The notes under the pieces: model-generated
Databases searched by the model: none
Told to the model about the DNA's origin: nothing
Seen by the model: only the letters and a program-made list of their open reading frames with translations
NCBI RefSeq assembly: GCF_003026215.1
Contig: NZ_PYOC01000011.1
Span: 89,650-153,649 of the forward strand
Source: Photobacterium indicum
Lineage (GTDB): Bacteria > Pseudomonadota > Gammaproteobacteria > Enterobacterales > Vibrionaceae
Reading direction: 5' to 3'
Length of the DNA: 64,000 nt
Program-made: the position numbers and the translations under genes
In this document: one piece after another, positions 46,133 through 54,927 of the stretch
Layout: each line of letters begins with the position of its first letter
Numbering within the stretch: position 1 is the first letter of the stretch

Positions 46133-48076
46133 CTACTTCTGTTGTATGTTTGAATCACTTATTAACGAGATTTCAGCCCCAAAATACCGGCCTTGTCCGC
46201 CATGTACACCTAGTTGTTTTAATACCTGCCATTCTTTATTATTTTCCACGCCGACAGCGATAACTTTTGCATTCGAATCGGCACAAGCACCGAGCATACT
46301 ACGAACAAATAGTTGATTTTCTTGTCTTTGATAAATCTCACGGATAAGGCTTCGGTGGAGTTTAATATAATCCACTTTAATATCTTTTATATAATGGGTG
46401 CTTACAATGGTTCTTCCCGCCTGATCAATCACCAGTTTACAACCAAGCCCGACTATCATCCGAGTGACAGGTCGCATAGCATCAAGATGCTTAACTAAAC
46501 TTCCCTCTGGTATTTCAAACGATAGACGATTCAACACTGTTCGCGGGGTTTGTAATAACTCATCTCTTAGCCAACGAACAAAACTTTTATCTAATAGTGC
46601 GGTGATACTGACATTAATAGAAAACACATCGCTCACTGGCATTGTTTTTAGCAATTGTAATGATTTGGCAATAACCAATTTATCCATGCGAATATTAAAA
46701 CCAACCTGTTCAACAGCAGGAAGAAATCGAGATGCTTTAATCAAAACACCATTTTCATCTTTAATACGCGCTAACAATTCCCGATGAAGTAATGTTTCAC
46801 CATCAGCATTAACAACGGGTTGCTGATACAATATCGGGCCACCCGCATTAAATACGGCATCTAACAAGGTACGCCAACGTACACTGCCTCGACTATCATC
46901 CCATTGCTGCTCTTTCTTAAATGCATACCAACTGTTTGCTCGATGAAGCTGTGCACTTCGCAATGCCATATCTGCCTCATCCATAATACGGCCTCGTCGA
47001 TCACCGCTAGAAAAGAAAGTCACCCCAATATGACACCAATTATCCGTTTCAAGTGGTGCTGCTGGGGTCAATCTTTCTAATGCTTTTAATAGTTGACTGG
47101 TAAATTGCTTTATTTCTTTTGCCGATTGCTGTGGGATCATAATGGCAAATTCAGCATCAAAGTAACGCGAAAGAACAGTATCTGAATAGCGCTGGATTAA
47201 ATTAGATAGGATCATACCTACGTCTTGGATTAAGTCATCAGCGGCCTCTTTTCCCTTTTCTGCCAGTAAGTGATCCCATTCTGAAATACGAATCAAAATA
47301 ACAGAGCCATAGGTGTCTTGATCTTGCACTATTGATTGAAGGCGGCTATCAAATAACACTCGGTTTGCTGTGCCTGTTAATTGATCAAGAAATGTATGAG
47401 TACGAATAAACGTATCAAAACGACTGCGCTCTTGACGGGCATCTTTTAACTCAGCAATCATTTGATCAAGGGCTAAACTTGCTGTTGCAGGCCACTCCTC
47501 TTCAGAACCGACAGCGTATTTATCGACACGCCCAGCAAGGATCATACGTCCTCGTACTTCTAACAGTTCTGAACCATATAATTGCCTACGTAACCAGTTC
47601 ATGCCCCATACCAAGCCCATAATAATGATCATGATAGCAATACTGATTGATGACATTGCGCCTATCGAATAAGTAAATTCGGTATAAGGAGGTAATGACT
47701 TAATATCGATATTAAAGCCTGTGTTTTTCTCAAGCTGGTAATGGCTGATATACAATACATTAGGATCGGTGAGTGGATGTAAGCCTTTAAAAGAGTATAT
47801 AGAGCCTGCAGAGCTGCTAATTTCAAGTTCAACGACATTACTGGCTTTTAATAAATGCGGTAGCCAACGTGAGAATGCTTCCGCGCCCTCAGGATCTGCC
47901 AATTGTTGATCGATAACGTTAACCACACCATCAAGATAGTTGGTCAGATAATTTTGCCCTAATTTTCGAAAGCTAATGGCACCGCCAATAAACACAACGA
48001 AAATGGCGCAAATAACAATAAGCGTGACAAAAGCAACCAAACGGTTGGTTAACTTCATCCCTGATGCTTTTCTCAT
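46133..48076 (-). CDS. mshH: MshH, CsrD-like protein with degenerate GGDEF and EAL domains
   Basis: A 647-residue inner-membrane protein: two membrane helices (about 13-35 and 143-165), a HAMP-like linker, a GGDEF domain (about 225-380) and an EAL domain (about 400-640). The GGDEF site reads SRYFDAEFA and the EAL site HRELLAR, so both catalytic motifs are lost, as in E. coli CsrD, which targets CsrB/C RNAs for RNase E decay. A similar regulatory role is inferred. The start at 48076 follows TTGGAG; an internal ATG at 48058 is an alternative. It is the first gene of the locus. Confidence 0.9.
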   Translation of the reverse strand: MRKASGMKLTNRLVAFVTLIVICAIFVVFIGGAISFRKLGQNYLTNYLDGVVNVIDQQLADPEGAEAFSRWLPHLLKASNVVELEISSSAGSIYSFKGLHPLTDPNVLYISHYQLEKNTGFNIDIKSLPPYTEFTYSIGAMSSISIAIMIIIMGLVWGMNWLRRQLYGSELLEVRGRMILAGRVDKYAVGSEEEWPATASLALDQMIAELKDARQERSRFDTFIRTHTFLDQLTGTANRVLFDSRLQSIVQDQDTYGSVILIRISEWDHLLAEKGKEAADDLIQDVGMILSNLIQRYSDTVLSRYFDAEFAIMIPQQSAKEIKQFTSQLLKALERLTPAAPLETDNWCHIGVTFFSSGDRRGRIMDEADMALRSAQLHRANSWYAFKKEQQWDDSRGSVRWRTLLDAVFNAGGPILYQQPVVNADGETLLHRELLARIKDENGVLIKASRFLPAVEQVGFNIRMDKLVIAKSLQLLKTMPVSDVFSINVSITALLDKSFVRWLRDELLQTPRTVLNRLSFEIPEGSLVKHLDAMRPVTRMIVGLGCKLVIDQAGRTIVSTHYIKDIKVDYIKLHRSLIREIYQRQENQLFVRSMLGACADSNAKVIAVGVENNKEWQVLKQLGVHGGQGRYFGAEISLISDSNIQQK

Positions 48077-48164
48077 ATAACTCCAACGTTACAAGCAGTA
48101 TTGATAGACTATAAACAGTTAACTAAAAATTACAGTGTCCAACAATGCAATTTGTTAATCACGT

Positions 48165-48179
48165 TAATAATGATTATCA
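48165..48179. promoter_or_regulatory. Near-consensus Fur box between mshH and the LysR gene
   Basis: TAATAATGATTATCA matches the palindromic Fur core TGATAATNATTATCA at 13 of 14 defined positions. It lies 89 bp from the mshH start and 124 bp from the LysR start, in a 226-bp divergent region. Fur control of one or both genes is inferred. Confidence 0.6.
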
Positions 48180-48302
48180 CTTGTTAAGCTATTAATGTGA
48201 ATCATTGTCTGTAAACATAGTGATATGATTCGATGAATTTTATTACTCAATAAACGCTAAAATCACAGCACCCATCATCGTGGCTAACAAAACTGGAGAC
48301 CT

Positions 48303-49214
48303 ATGGATTGGATCATTTGCACAAAAAGCTTCGTTACCGTTGTGGATCAAGGCTCTCTGGCTCAAGCTGCCACTAAACTCAATACATCAAGCTCAGCATT
48401 ATCAAAACGCCTTTCCTGGCTAGAAAAGCAGTTAGGTGTGCAACTATTAAAACGTACAACAAGGAGTTTGACGGTAACCGATGCGGGTAAATTATTTTAT
48501 CAACGCAGTGCAAGACTACTTGATGATTGGCAGCAAATGCTGGCTGAAACAACCTCAACATATGGTGAAGTCAGTGGCGTATTACGTATTGGCGCCCCTC
48601 TTGCCACTGGCAGTCGATTATTAGTTAACTACTTAGCTGAATTTATTGAGACTTATCCTAAAATTCAAGTCGAGCTGCACACAGTAACCCCAGGGCAACT
48701 ACCCGATCTTAACCTTGATGTATTTATCAGCCGTGAATTAACCGACTTTAATTCATCCAGTTATATTGCAACGCGATTATTTGATTTTCAGGCAGGGTTT
48801 TACGCGGCCCCAAGTTATCTCGAAGATAAACCCATAATTGAAAACCACCAGCAACTAACACAGCATAATTGCCTACTCTTTGGTACCCATGGACATGAGC
48901 AAGAACACATTTTTGAGAACAACTTACACTTGCGCTTACGGGGCAATTTCACCACTCAAAATCCTGAAGCATTAGTTGCTGCAGCTGTAGCAGGTATGGG
49001 GATTATTTTGGCAGGGGGTAACACGGTGAAACGCGAGCTAAGTAAAGGCTTACTGGTGCCTGTATTACCAGAGCTTAAACAGCCAATTAGCTCTGCCTAT
49101 GCTTATTATCCCAAGCTTGATTACAACCATGTGAAAACGAAGTTATTCATTGATTTTATTAAAGAAAAATCAAATCTAAAAGTTAATGAAAAACCTTTAA
49201 TAAATAATAGATAA
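48303..49214 (+). CDS. LysR-family transcriptional regulator
   Basis: A 303-residue LTTR: N-terminal winged HTH (about 4-63, VVDQGSLAQAATKLNTSSSA and LGVQLLKRTTRSLTVTDAG) and a periplasmic-binding-like effector domain (about 90-290). The effector and targets cannot be read from the sequence; it resembles the broad group that regulates a divergently placed neighbour, but here the divergent gene is mshH. It lies where V. cholerae, as I recall, has other genes between the msh locus and ssb, so it is lineage-variable. A terminator follows. Confidence 0.9.
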   Translation: MDWIICTKSFVTVVDQGSLAQAATKLNTSSSALSKRLSWLEKQLGVQLLKRTTRSLTVTDAGKLFYQRSARLLDDWQQMLAETTSTYGEVSGVLRIGAPLATGSRLLVNYLAEFIETYPKIQVELHTVTPGQLPDLNLDVFISRELTDFNSSSYIATRLFDFQAGFYAAPSYLEDKPIIENHQQLTQHNCLLFGTHGHEQEHIFENNLHLRLRGNFTTQNPEALVAAAVAGMGIILAGGNTVKRELSKGLLVPVLPELKQPISSAYAYYPKLDYNHVKTKLFIDFIKEKSNLKVNEKPLINNR

Positions 49215-49240
49215 TAAAAAAGCAGCGCGAACGCTGCTTC
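49213..49240. terminator. Bidirectional terminator between the LysR gene and ssb
   Basis: AAGCAGCG (49220-49227) pairs with CGCTGCTT (49232-49239) around CGAA. Read on the minus strand the loop is TTCG and the stem runs into TTTTTT, a strong terminator for ssb. Confidence 0.88.
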
Positions 49241-49283
49241 TTCTTAAATCATGCTATTCCAAACCTACCAACTAAGAAGTTGA

Positions 49284-49841
49284 TTAGAATGGGATATCAT
49301 CATCAAAATCCATTGGTGGCTCATTGTACTGCTGCTGAGGCTGTTGAGGAGCCTGTTGCTGAGGAGCCTGTTGTTGCTGCTGCTGAGGTGCAAAGTTCTG
49401 CTGAGGAGCGGCTGCAGGTTGTTGAGGCTTGCCCCAGTTACCTTGCTGCTGTTGCTGCTGACCCATTCCTTGACCTTGACCGCCGCCTTGACGACCACCG
49501 AGCATTTGCATTACACCGTTAAAGCCCTGAACAACAACTTCTGTTGTGTATTGATCTTGGCCTTGTTGGTTTTGCCATTTACGTGTTTGTAATTGACCTT
49601 CGATGTATACCTGTGAACCTTTACGCAAGTATTCACCAGCAACTTCAGCAAGCTTGCCGAACAGCGCCACACGGTGCCATTCTGTTTTTTCACGTTGCTC
49701 GCCCGTTGCCTTGTCACGCCATGATTCAGAGGTAGCAATTGTTATGTTTGCTACTGCACTACCACTTGGCATATAACGGATTTCTGGGTCATTACCTAAG
49801 TTACCGACTAAGATAACCTTATTTACGCCACGACTGGCCAT
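49284..49841 (-). CDS. ssb: Single-stranded DNA-binding protein
   Basis: A 185-residue SSB: N-terminal OB fold (about 1-112, ASRGVNKVILVGNLGNDPEI), a long Gly/Gln/Pro-rich linker with runs of glutamine (about 113-174) and the acidic tip PPMDFDDDIPF that recruits repair proteins. The start at 49841 is preferred to 49853 because GGAG lies 8 nt upstream and the N-terminus matches E. coli SSB. A LexA box about 270 bp upstream is shared with divergent uvrA. Confidence 0.97.
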   Translation of the reverse strand: MASRGVNKVILVGNLGNDPEIRYMPSGSAVANITIATSESWRDKATGEQREKTEWHRVALFGKLAEVAGEYLRKGSQVYIEGQLQTRKWQNQQGQDQYTTEVVVQGFNGVMQMLGGRQGGGQGQGMGQQQQQQGNWGKPQQPAAAPQQNFAPQQQQQQAPQQQAPQQPQQQYNEPPMDFDDDIPF

Positions 49842-49853
49842 ACTTAACTCCAA

Positions 49854-50203
49854 ATCTGTCTGCGCACTACTTGATTATCAATAGCCGCTTAGTCAAAGTT
49901 TACACTTAATCTCGTAGTTTATCATGTTGGCACCGCTCAAGCATAGCGCTCAAACTGTGTTATCTAACGCAATTTTTCTTCATTATTGATGTAAAGAAAA
50001 ATCACAAGCCTTAAGCGTATTGTTATCACACGGAAATACTGCCTTGTTACATATATTCACGCAAAAGCACAAATTATAAACAGGTCTGTTATTGGCTAGA
50101 TTTCACTCTTTATACTGTATCTTTATACAGCTCGTACTTTCAAGCTTTTCTTGCCTATGCAATAATAACAAATCAATTAGTCGACCATAAAGCTCATATC
50201 AAT
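49854..50203. promoter_or_regulatory. 350-bp divergent promoter region of ssb and uvrA
   Basis: No gene is supported. The region holds one LexA box near the uvrA side, with TATACT (50111-50116) overlapping it as a possible -10 for uvrA. The remaining ~250 bp towards ssb is AT-rich and shows no clear structure. Confidence 0.7.
50113..50132. promoter_or_regulatory. LexA (SOS) box between ssb and uvrA
   Basis: TACTGTATCTTTATACAGCT contains the CTG-N10-CAG palindrome in full (50115-50130) with the AT-rich core expected of gammaproteobacterial LexA sites. It lies 72 bp upstream of the uvrA start and is placed to repress uvrA, and possibly ssb, until DNA damage. Confidence 0.93.
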
Positions 50204-53029
50204 ATGGATTATATCGAAGTCAGGGGTGCTCGCACTCACAACCTAAAAAATATCAATCTCTCTATTCCTCGCGATAAGCTGATTGTTATCACCGGCTTAT
50301 CGGGTTCAGGGAAATCATCATTGGCTTTTGATACCTTATATGCAGAAGGTCAGCGCCGCTATGTTGAATCGTTGTCTGCCTATGCTCGACAATTCCTATC
50401 GTTAATGGAAAAACCCGATGTCGACCATATTGAAGGGTTATCGCCTGCAATATCAATAGAACAGAAATCAACATCGCATAACCCACGATCAACCGTCGGT
50501 ACGATCACTGAAATCTATGACTACTTACGCTTGCTGTATGCACGAGTGGGTGAGCCGCGCTGCCCAACACACGATGTAACACTAGCAGCGCAAACTGTCA
50601 GCCAGATGGTAGATAAAGTACTAGAGTTGCCAGAAGGCAGTAAAATGATGCTACTTGCCCCGATCGTAAAAGCGCGAAAAGGTGAGCATGTAAAAGCGCT
50701 GGCGAACCTAGCTGCCCAAGGATATATCCGAGCGCGCATTGATGGCGAAGTATGTGACCTTTCTGATCCACCTACCCTCGAATTACATAAAAAACATACC
50801 ATTGAGGTCGTAGTCGATCGCTTCAAGGTGCGTGATGATCTACAGCTACGTTTAGCGGAATCGTTCGAAACAGCTCTAGAATTATCAGGTGGCAATGTAT
50901 TAATCTGCCCAATGGATGACGACCAACCTGCTGAGTTACTATTTTCTGCTAATTTTGCCTGTCCACATTGTGGCTATAGCATGCAAGAACTTGAACCGCG
51001 TTTATTCTCATTTAATAATCCTGCTGGTGCGTGTGGCACTTGTGATGGTTTAGGGGTTCAGCAATATTTTGACCCTGACCGTGTGATACAAAATGGGGAT
51101 CTAAGCTTATCTGGCGGTGCAATCCGCGGTTGGGATAAACGTAATTTTTATTATTTTCAGATGTTGAAATCAATGGCTGAACACTATGATTTTGATGTTG
51201 AAGCTGCCTTCAATGAATTACCTAAAAAAATCAAAGACCTTATCCTGAGTGGTTCTGGTAAAACAGAAATTGAATTTAAGTACATTAATGACCGCGGCGA
51301 TATAACGGTTCGACGCCATCCTTTTGAGGGGATCCTCAATAATATGGAACGTCGTTATCGTGAAACAGAATCGAATGCTGTACGTGAAGAGCTGGCAAAA
51401 TTTGTATCAACTAAACATTGTTCTAGCTGTCACGGTTCACGTTTACGTCAAGAAGCACGTCATGTGTTTATTGCTGATACAAACCTACCCACCATTTGTG
51501 AAATGAGCATCAATGAAACATTTAACTTTTTTGATACGCTTTCACTGGTGGGCCAGCGAGCACAGATCGCCGATAAAATATTAAAAGAAATCAAAGACCG
51601 ATTAACCTTCTTAGTCAACGTAGGCCTTAACTACCTAAATTTATCACGCAGTGCCGATACGCTATCTGGCGGTGAAGCACAACGTATTCGCCTTGCAAGC
51701 CAAATAGGTGCGGGGCTCGTCGGTGTTATGTATGTACTTGATGAACCTTCAATTGGTCTTCATCAGCGTGATAATGAACGTTTACTCAAAACCTTGAATC
51801 ACCTGCGTGATCTCGGTAATACGGTTATCGTGGTTGAGCATGATGAAGATGCGATTCGCGCTGCTGATTATGTGATTGATATTGGCCCTGGTGCCGGAGT
51901 GCACGGTGGTGAAATCATCGCAGAAGGCACTATGGAAGATATCCTTAATGCGCCAGACTCCTTAACGGGTCAGTATTTAAGTGGAAAAAAATCCATTGCG
52001 ATCCCAGAACACCGGACACCGATGGATCCAGATAAAACCGTTAAATTACTGGGGGCGACAGGTAATAACCTTAAAAATGTCGACGTTGAAATCCCTGTCG
52101 GTCTCTTTACCTGTATTACTGGCGTTTCTGGTTCGGGTAAATCAACGCTTATCAATGATACTTTTTTCCGCATTGCTCACCACCAGCTCAATGGTGCAAC
52201 AACCGGTGAAGCGGCACCTTATCGTGAGATCCAAAATTTAGAACATTTTGATAAGGTCATTGAAATTGATCAAAGCCCAATAGGACGTACACCACGCTCT
52301 AATCCAGCAACCTATACCGGTATATTTACGCCGATCCGTGAGCTATTTGCGGGCACCCAAGAATCTCGGTCTCGTGGCTATAAACCTGGCCGTTTTAGTT
52401 TTAATGTAAAAGGCGGGCGTTGCGAATCTTGCCAAGGTGACGGGCTAATCAAAGTCGAAATGCATTTCTTACCGGATGTCTATGTGCCTTGTGATTCTTG
52501 TAAGAGCAAGCGCTACAACCGTGAAACGTTGGAAGTGCGCTACAAAGGTAAATCTATTCACGAAGTCTTGGATTTAACGGTTGAAGATGCTCGTGAATTT
52601 TTTGATCCCGTTCCCGCTATTGCAAGAAAACTACAAACATTAATGGATGTCGGTTTATCTTATATCCGCTTAGGTCAAGCTGCGACCACCCTTTCCGGTG
52701 GTGAAGCTCAGCGTGTGAAATTAGCCCGAGAGTTATCGAAGCGAGACACCGGACAGACACTGTATATATTGGATGAACCAACCACAGGGTTACACTTCCA
52801 TGATATTCAACAGTTGCTGGTCGTACTGCATCGGTTACGAGATAGAGGCAATACTATCGTGGTCATCGAGCATAACCTTGATGTAGTAAAGACTGCCGAT
52901 TGGATTATTGATTTGGGGCCAGAAGGCGGGAACGGTGGCGGTGAAATTGTTGCCGCAGGTACACCTGAGCAGGTCGCTCAAGTGGCCGGTTCACATACTG
53001 CGTACTTCCTTAAACCTCTTTTGCCTTAA
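50204..53029 (+). CDS. uvrA: UvrA, ATPase subunit of the excision nuclease
   Basis: A 941-residue protein with two ABC ATPase modules. Walker A motifs are GLSGSGKSSLAFDTLYAEGQ near residue 31 and GVSGSGKSTLIN near 640; signature LSGGEAQR occurs twice; zinc modules are CPHCGYSM...CGTCDGLG (about 253-283) and CESCQGDG...CDSCKSKRY (about 740-770). UvrA2 finds bulky lesions and loads UvrB. The gene has its own LexA box and a terminator immediately after it. Confidence 0.98.
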   Translation: MDYIEVRGARTHNLKNINLSIPRDKLIVITGLSGSGKSSLAFDTLYAEGQRRYVESLSAYARQFLSLMEKPDVDHIEGLSPAISIEQKSTSHNPRSTVGTITEIYDYLRLLYARVGEPRCPTHDVTLAAQTVSQMVDKVLELPEGSKMMLLAPIVKARKGEHVKALANLAAQGYIRARIDGEVCDLSDPPTLELHKKHTIEVVVDRFKVRDDLQLRLAESFETALELSGGNVLICPMDDDQPAELLFSANFACPHCGYSMQELEPRLFSFNNPAGACGTCDGLGVQQYFDPDRVIQNGDLSLSGGAIRGWDKRNFYYFQMLKSMAEHYDFDVEAAFNELPKKIKDLILSGSGKTEIEFKYINDRGDITVRRHPFEGILNNMERRYRETESNAVREELAKFVSTKHCSSCHGSRLRQEARHVFIADTNLPTICEMSINETFNFFDTLSLVGQRAQIADKILKEIKDRLTFLVNVGLNYLNLSRSADTLSGGEAQRIRLASQIGAGLVGVMYVLDEPSIGLHQRDNERLLKTLNHLRDLGNTVIVVEHDEDAIRAADYVIDIGPGAGVHGGEIIAEGTMEDILNAPDSLTGQYLSGKKSIAIPEHRTPMDPDKTVKLLGATGNNLKNVDVEIPVGLFTCITGVSGSGKSTLINDTFFRIAHHQLNGATTGEAAPYREIQNLEHFDKVIEIDQSPIGRTPRSNPATYTGIFTPIRELFAGTQESRSRGYKPGRFSFNVKGGRCESCQGDGLIKVEMHFLPDVYVPCDSCKSKRYNRETLEVRYKGKSIHEVLDLTVEDAREFFDPVPAIARKLQTLMDVGLSYIRLGQAATTLSGGEAQRVKLARELSKRDTGQTLYILDEPTTGLHFHDIQQLLVVLHRLRDRGNTIVVIEHNLDVVKTADWIIDLGPEGGNGGGEIVAAGTPEQVAQVAGSHTAYFLKPLLP

Positions 53030-53067
53030 GCTGCTTTTGTCTTGAGCTGCTAAGAAATCAACGTTAT

Positions 53068-53097
53068 AGGCTGATATAATTATCAGCCTTTATTTTG
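53068..53097 (+). terminator. Intrinsic terminator after uvrA
   Basis: AGGCTGATA (53068-53076) pairs perfectly with TATCAGCCT (53081-53089) around TAAT and is followed by TTATTTTG. Confidence 0.85.
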
Positions 53098-53127
53098 CTT
53101 AAACATGTCAACAAGCATGGATATAAA

Positions 53128-54873
53128 ATGACAGTGTTACACTTGCAAGGCACCAAACTCGCAGAGCAGAGCATGAGTAAACCATTAGTGAAACCATTCA
53201 TTGTTTCACTCGGTTTTTTGTTTGTGCTAACGATGCACTACTTCCAGCATAATCCTGGCGGTTCAGGGCTTGAGCTGTCATTTAATACCGCCAGTTGGAT
53301 CCCATTTAGTATCGCGATTTCACTAGGTTTATTAGAAATTTGTCGTCAAAAGGTGTGGCGCTATTCTCGAGTAACCATTGTTTTATTTGCTTGCTGTCTA
53401 TTACTCACCTTACCTGTTTTTTATCCAAATGCTGATGCATCGGCAGTCGCTAACCGACTGATTGTACTTTGGGCTGGGTTCTTATTTTTTATCGGGTTAC
53501 AGCAGTTTACGTTTACCCCAAAGCAGCGCCAGCGCATGTTATGGTTGATTCTCATTGGTGTGTTGATTCAAGCGGCTTTTGGTTGGTATCAATTCATGTG
53601 GATGGAAGCTGACAATGCTTTTGGTTACAACACACTGAACAACCGACCTTATGGCATTTTTCAGCAACCAAATGTAATGGCTAGTTTTCTGGCAACTGGG
53701 TTAGTACTGTCTGCTTATCTGCTTGCCCGTATTCCGATGTATCGCGGTAAATGGTCATGGCTGCAGCTTCTGTTACTGCTCACTCCCGTCATCACGATTC
53801 CAATCATTATGGCATTGAGTTCTCGTACAGGCTGGATCGGAGCGATCGTCGGTGTCGGCCTTATGATCCCCTACCTACGTCGCTTTGCTGCAAAAGCCCA
53901 ATTACGCATGTGGCTATTGATGATCGTGATGGGGCTAAGTGTTTCTTGGAGCATTAACTCTACGACAGGTTGGGGGCCAAAAACTGAACGTATAACGCTT
54001 GAGAGTGCTCGTTCCATCCATATTCCGCAAGCGTATAAAATGTTTCGTACCGAGCCACTAATGGGTTATGGCTATGGCAAATTTGAGCCCGCCTATATCA
54101 CTCAAACCGCAAAATGGCACCAAGCCGATCCCAATCAGCCTTACGGAGTCCCTAGTTTAGACCACCCTCATAATGAACTAGTGTATTGGGCAGCTGAAGG
54201 GGGGATCATTCCTCTGATTGCATTGCTGCTTGCGGCAGCAGCTGTGCTATTTAAAATCAGCAAGGCGCGAGAAGGCACTCAACTCGCATTAGTCGGGCTT
54301 TTCTTTCCCATCGTTTTGCACACCCAACTAGAGTATCCCTTCTACCACTCATTAGCTCATTGGGTTATTTTTATCATCCTGATTTATTGGGTCGATAACC
54401 TAACGGCAAAATATAATAAACATGAAATGCAGTATGTAATGACGATTAAATCTTTGGCGTTAATCATGCCTATTGTCGTTAGTGGTTTTATGTTAACAAC
54501 CTTGTACTCGGGTTGGTTATTAACCAAGTTTGAGACGACACGTCCAGTTAATATTGATTACTTAATGCAGGTAAATAACCCTTGGGCTTGGCAAAACCGT
54601 TTTGATTGGGATTTGCATTTGACACAGCTACAACTGGGAACAGCAAGTAACAATCCTGCACTCATTGAAGAATACATTCAATGGGCGACAAAAAAAGCCG
54701 TTAATTGGCCTCGCCCAGCGCTATACCATAACTTGATTTCCGCTTATCAATTATTAGGTAAGCCAGAACGAGCTAGCCAAATAAAGCAAGAAGCCGAATA
54801 TTTATTTCCGGGCGCCAACTTTGCCACTTCAGAGGCACAATCCATATTGCCTTCAGAGGCAAGCAAACCTTGA
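53128..54873 (+). CDS. PglL-family O-oligosaccharyltransferase (Wzy_C domain)
   Basis: A 581-residue inner-membrane protein with about 11-12 hydrophobic helices, a Wzy_C/O-antigen-ligase domain (about 205-400) and the periplasmic motif LDHPHNELVYWAAEGGIIPL whose His is conserved in PglL/WaaL enzymes. The C-terminal part (about 480-575) fits the extra Wzy_C_2-type domain of PglL proteins. Such enzymes move a lipid-linked glycan en bloc to Ser/Thr of exported proteins, pilins included. The V. cholerae protein in this position, as I recall, is an active PglL; the substrate here is unknown. ATG 53128 follows GGATATAAA; an alternative start is 53173. Confidence 0.85.
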   Translation: MTVLHLQGTKLAEQSMSKPLVKPFIVSLGFLFVLTMHYFQHNPGGSGLELSFNTASWIPFSIAISLGLLEICRQKVWRYSRVTIVLFACCLLLTLPVFYPNADASAVANRLIVLWAGFLFFIGLQQFTFTPKQRQRMLWLILIGVLIQAAFGWYQFMWMEADNAFGYNTLNNRPYGIFQQPNVMASFLATGLVLSAYLLARIPMYRGKWSWLQLLLLLTPVITIPIIMALSSRTGWIGAIVGVGLMIPYLRRFAAKAQLRMWLLMIVMGLSVSWSINSTTGWGPKTERITLESARSIHIPQAYKMFRTEPLMGYGYGKFEPAYITQTAKWHQADPNQPYGVPSLDHPHNELVYWAAEGGIIPLIALLLAAAAVLFKISKAREGTQLALVGLFFPIVLHTQLEYPFYHSLAHWVIFIILIYWVDNLTAKYNKHEMQYVMTIKSLALIMPIVVSGFMLTTLYSGWLLTKFETTRPVNIDYLMQVNNPWAWQNRFDWDLHLTQLQLGTASNNPALIEEYIQWATKKAVNWPRPALYHNLISAYQLLGKPERASQIKQEAEYLFPGANFATSEAQSILPSEASKP

Positions 54874-54875
54874 TC

Positions 54876-54903
54876 AAAAACGGCTACCGAGGTAGCCGTT
54901 TTA
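54876..54903. terminator. Bidirectional terminator between the pglL-like gene and the aminotransferase gene
   Basis: CGGCTACC (54881-54888) pairs with GGTAGCCG (54891-54898), flanked by an A-run and TTTTA. It ends both convergent transcripts. Confidence 0.88.
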
Positions 54904-54927
54904 TTCAATCGATCAATGATGACTTTT

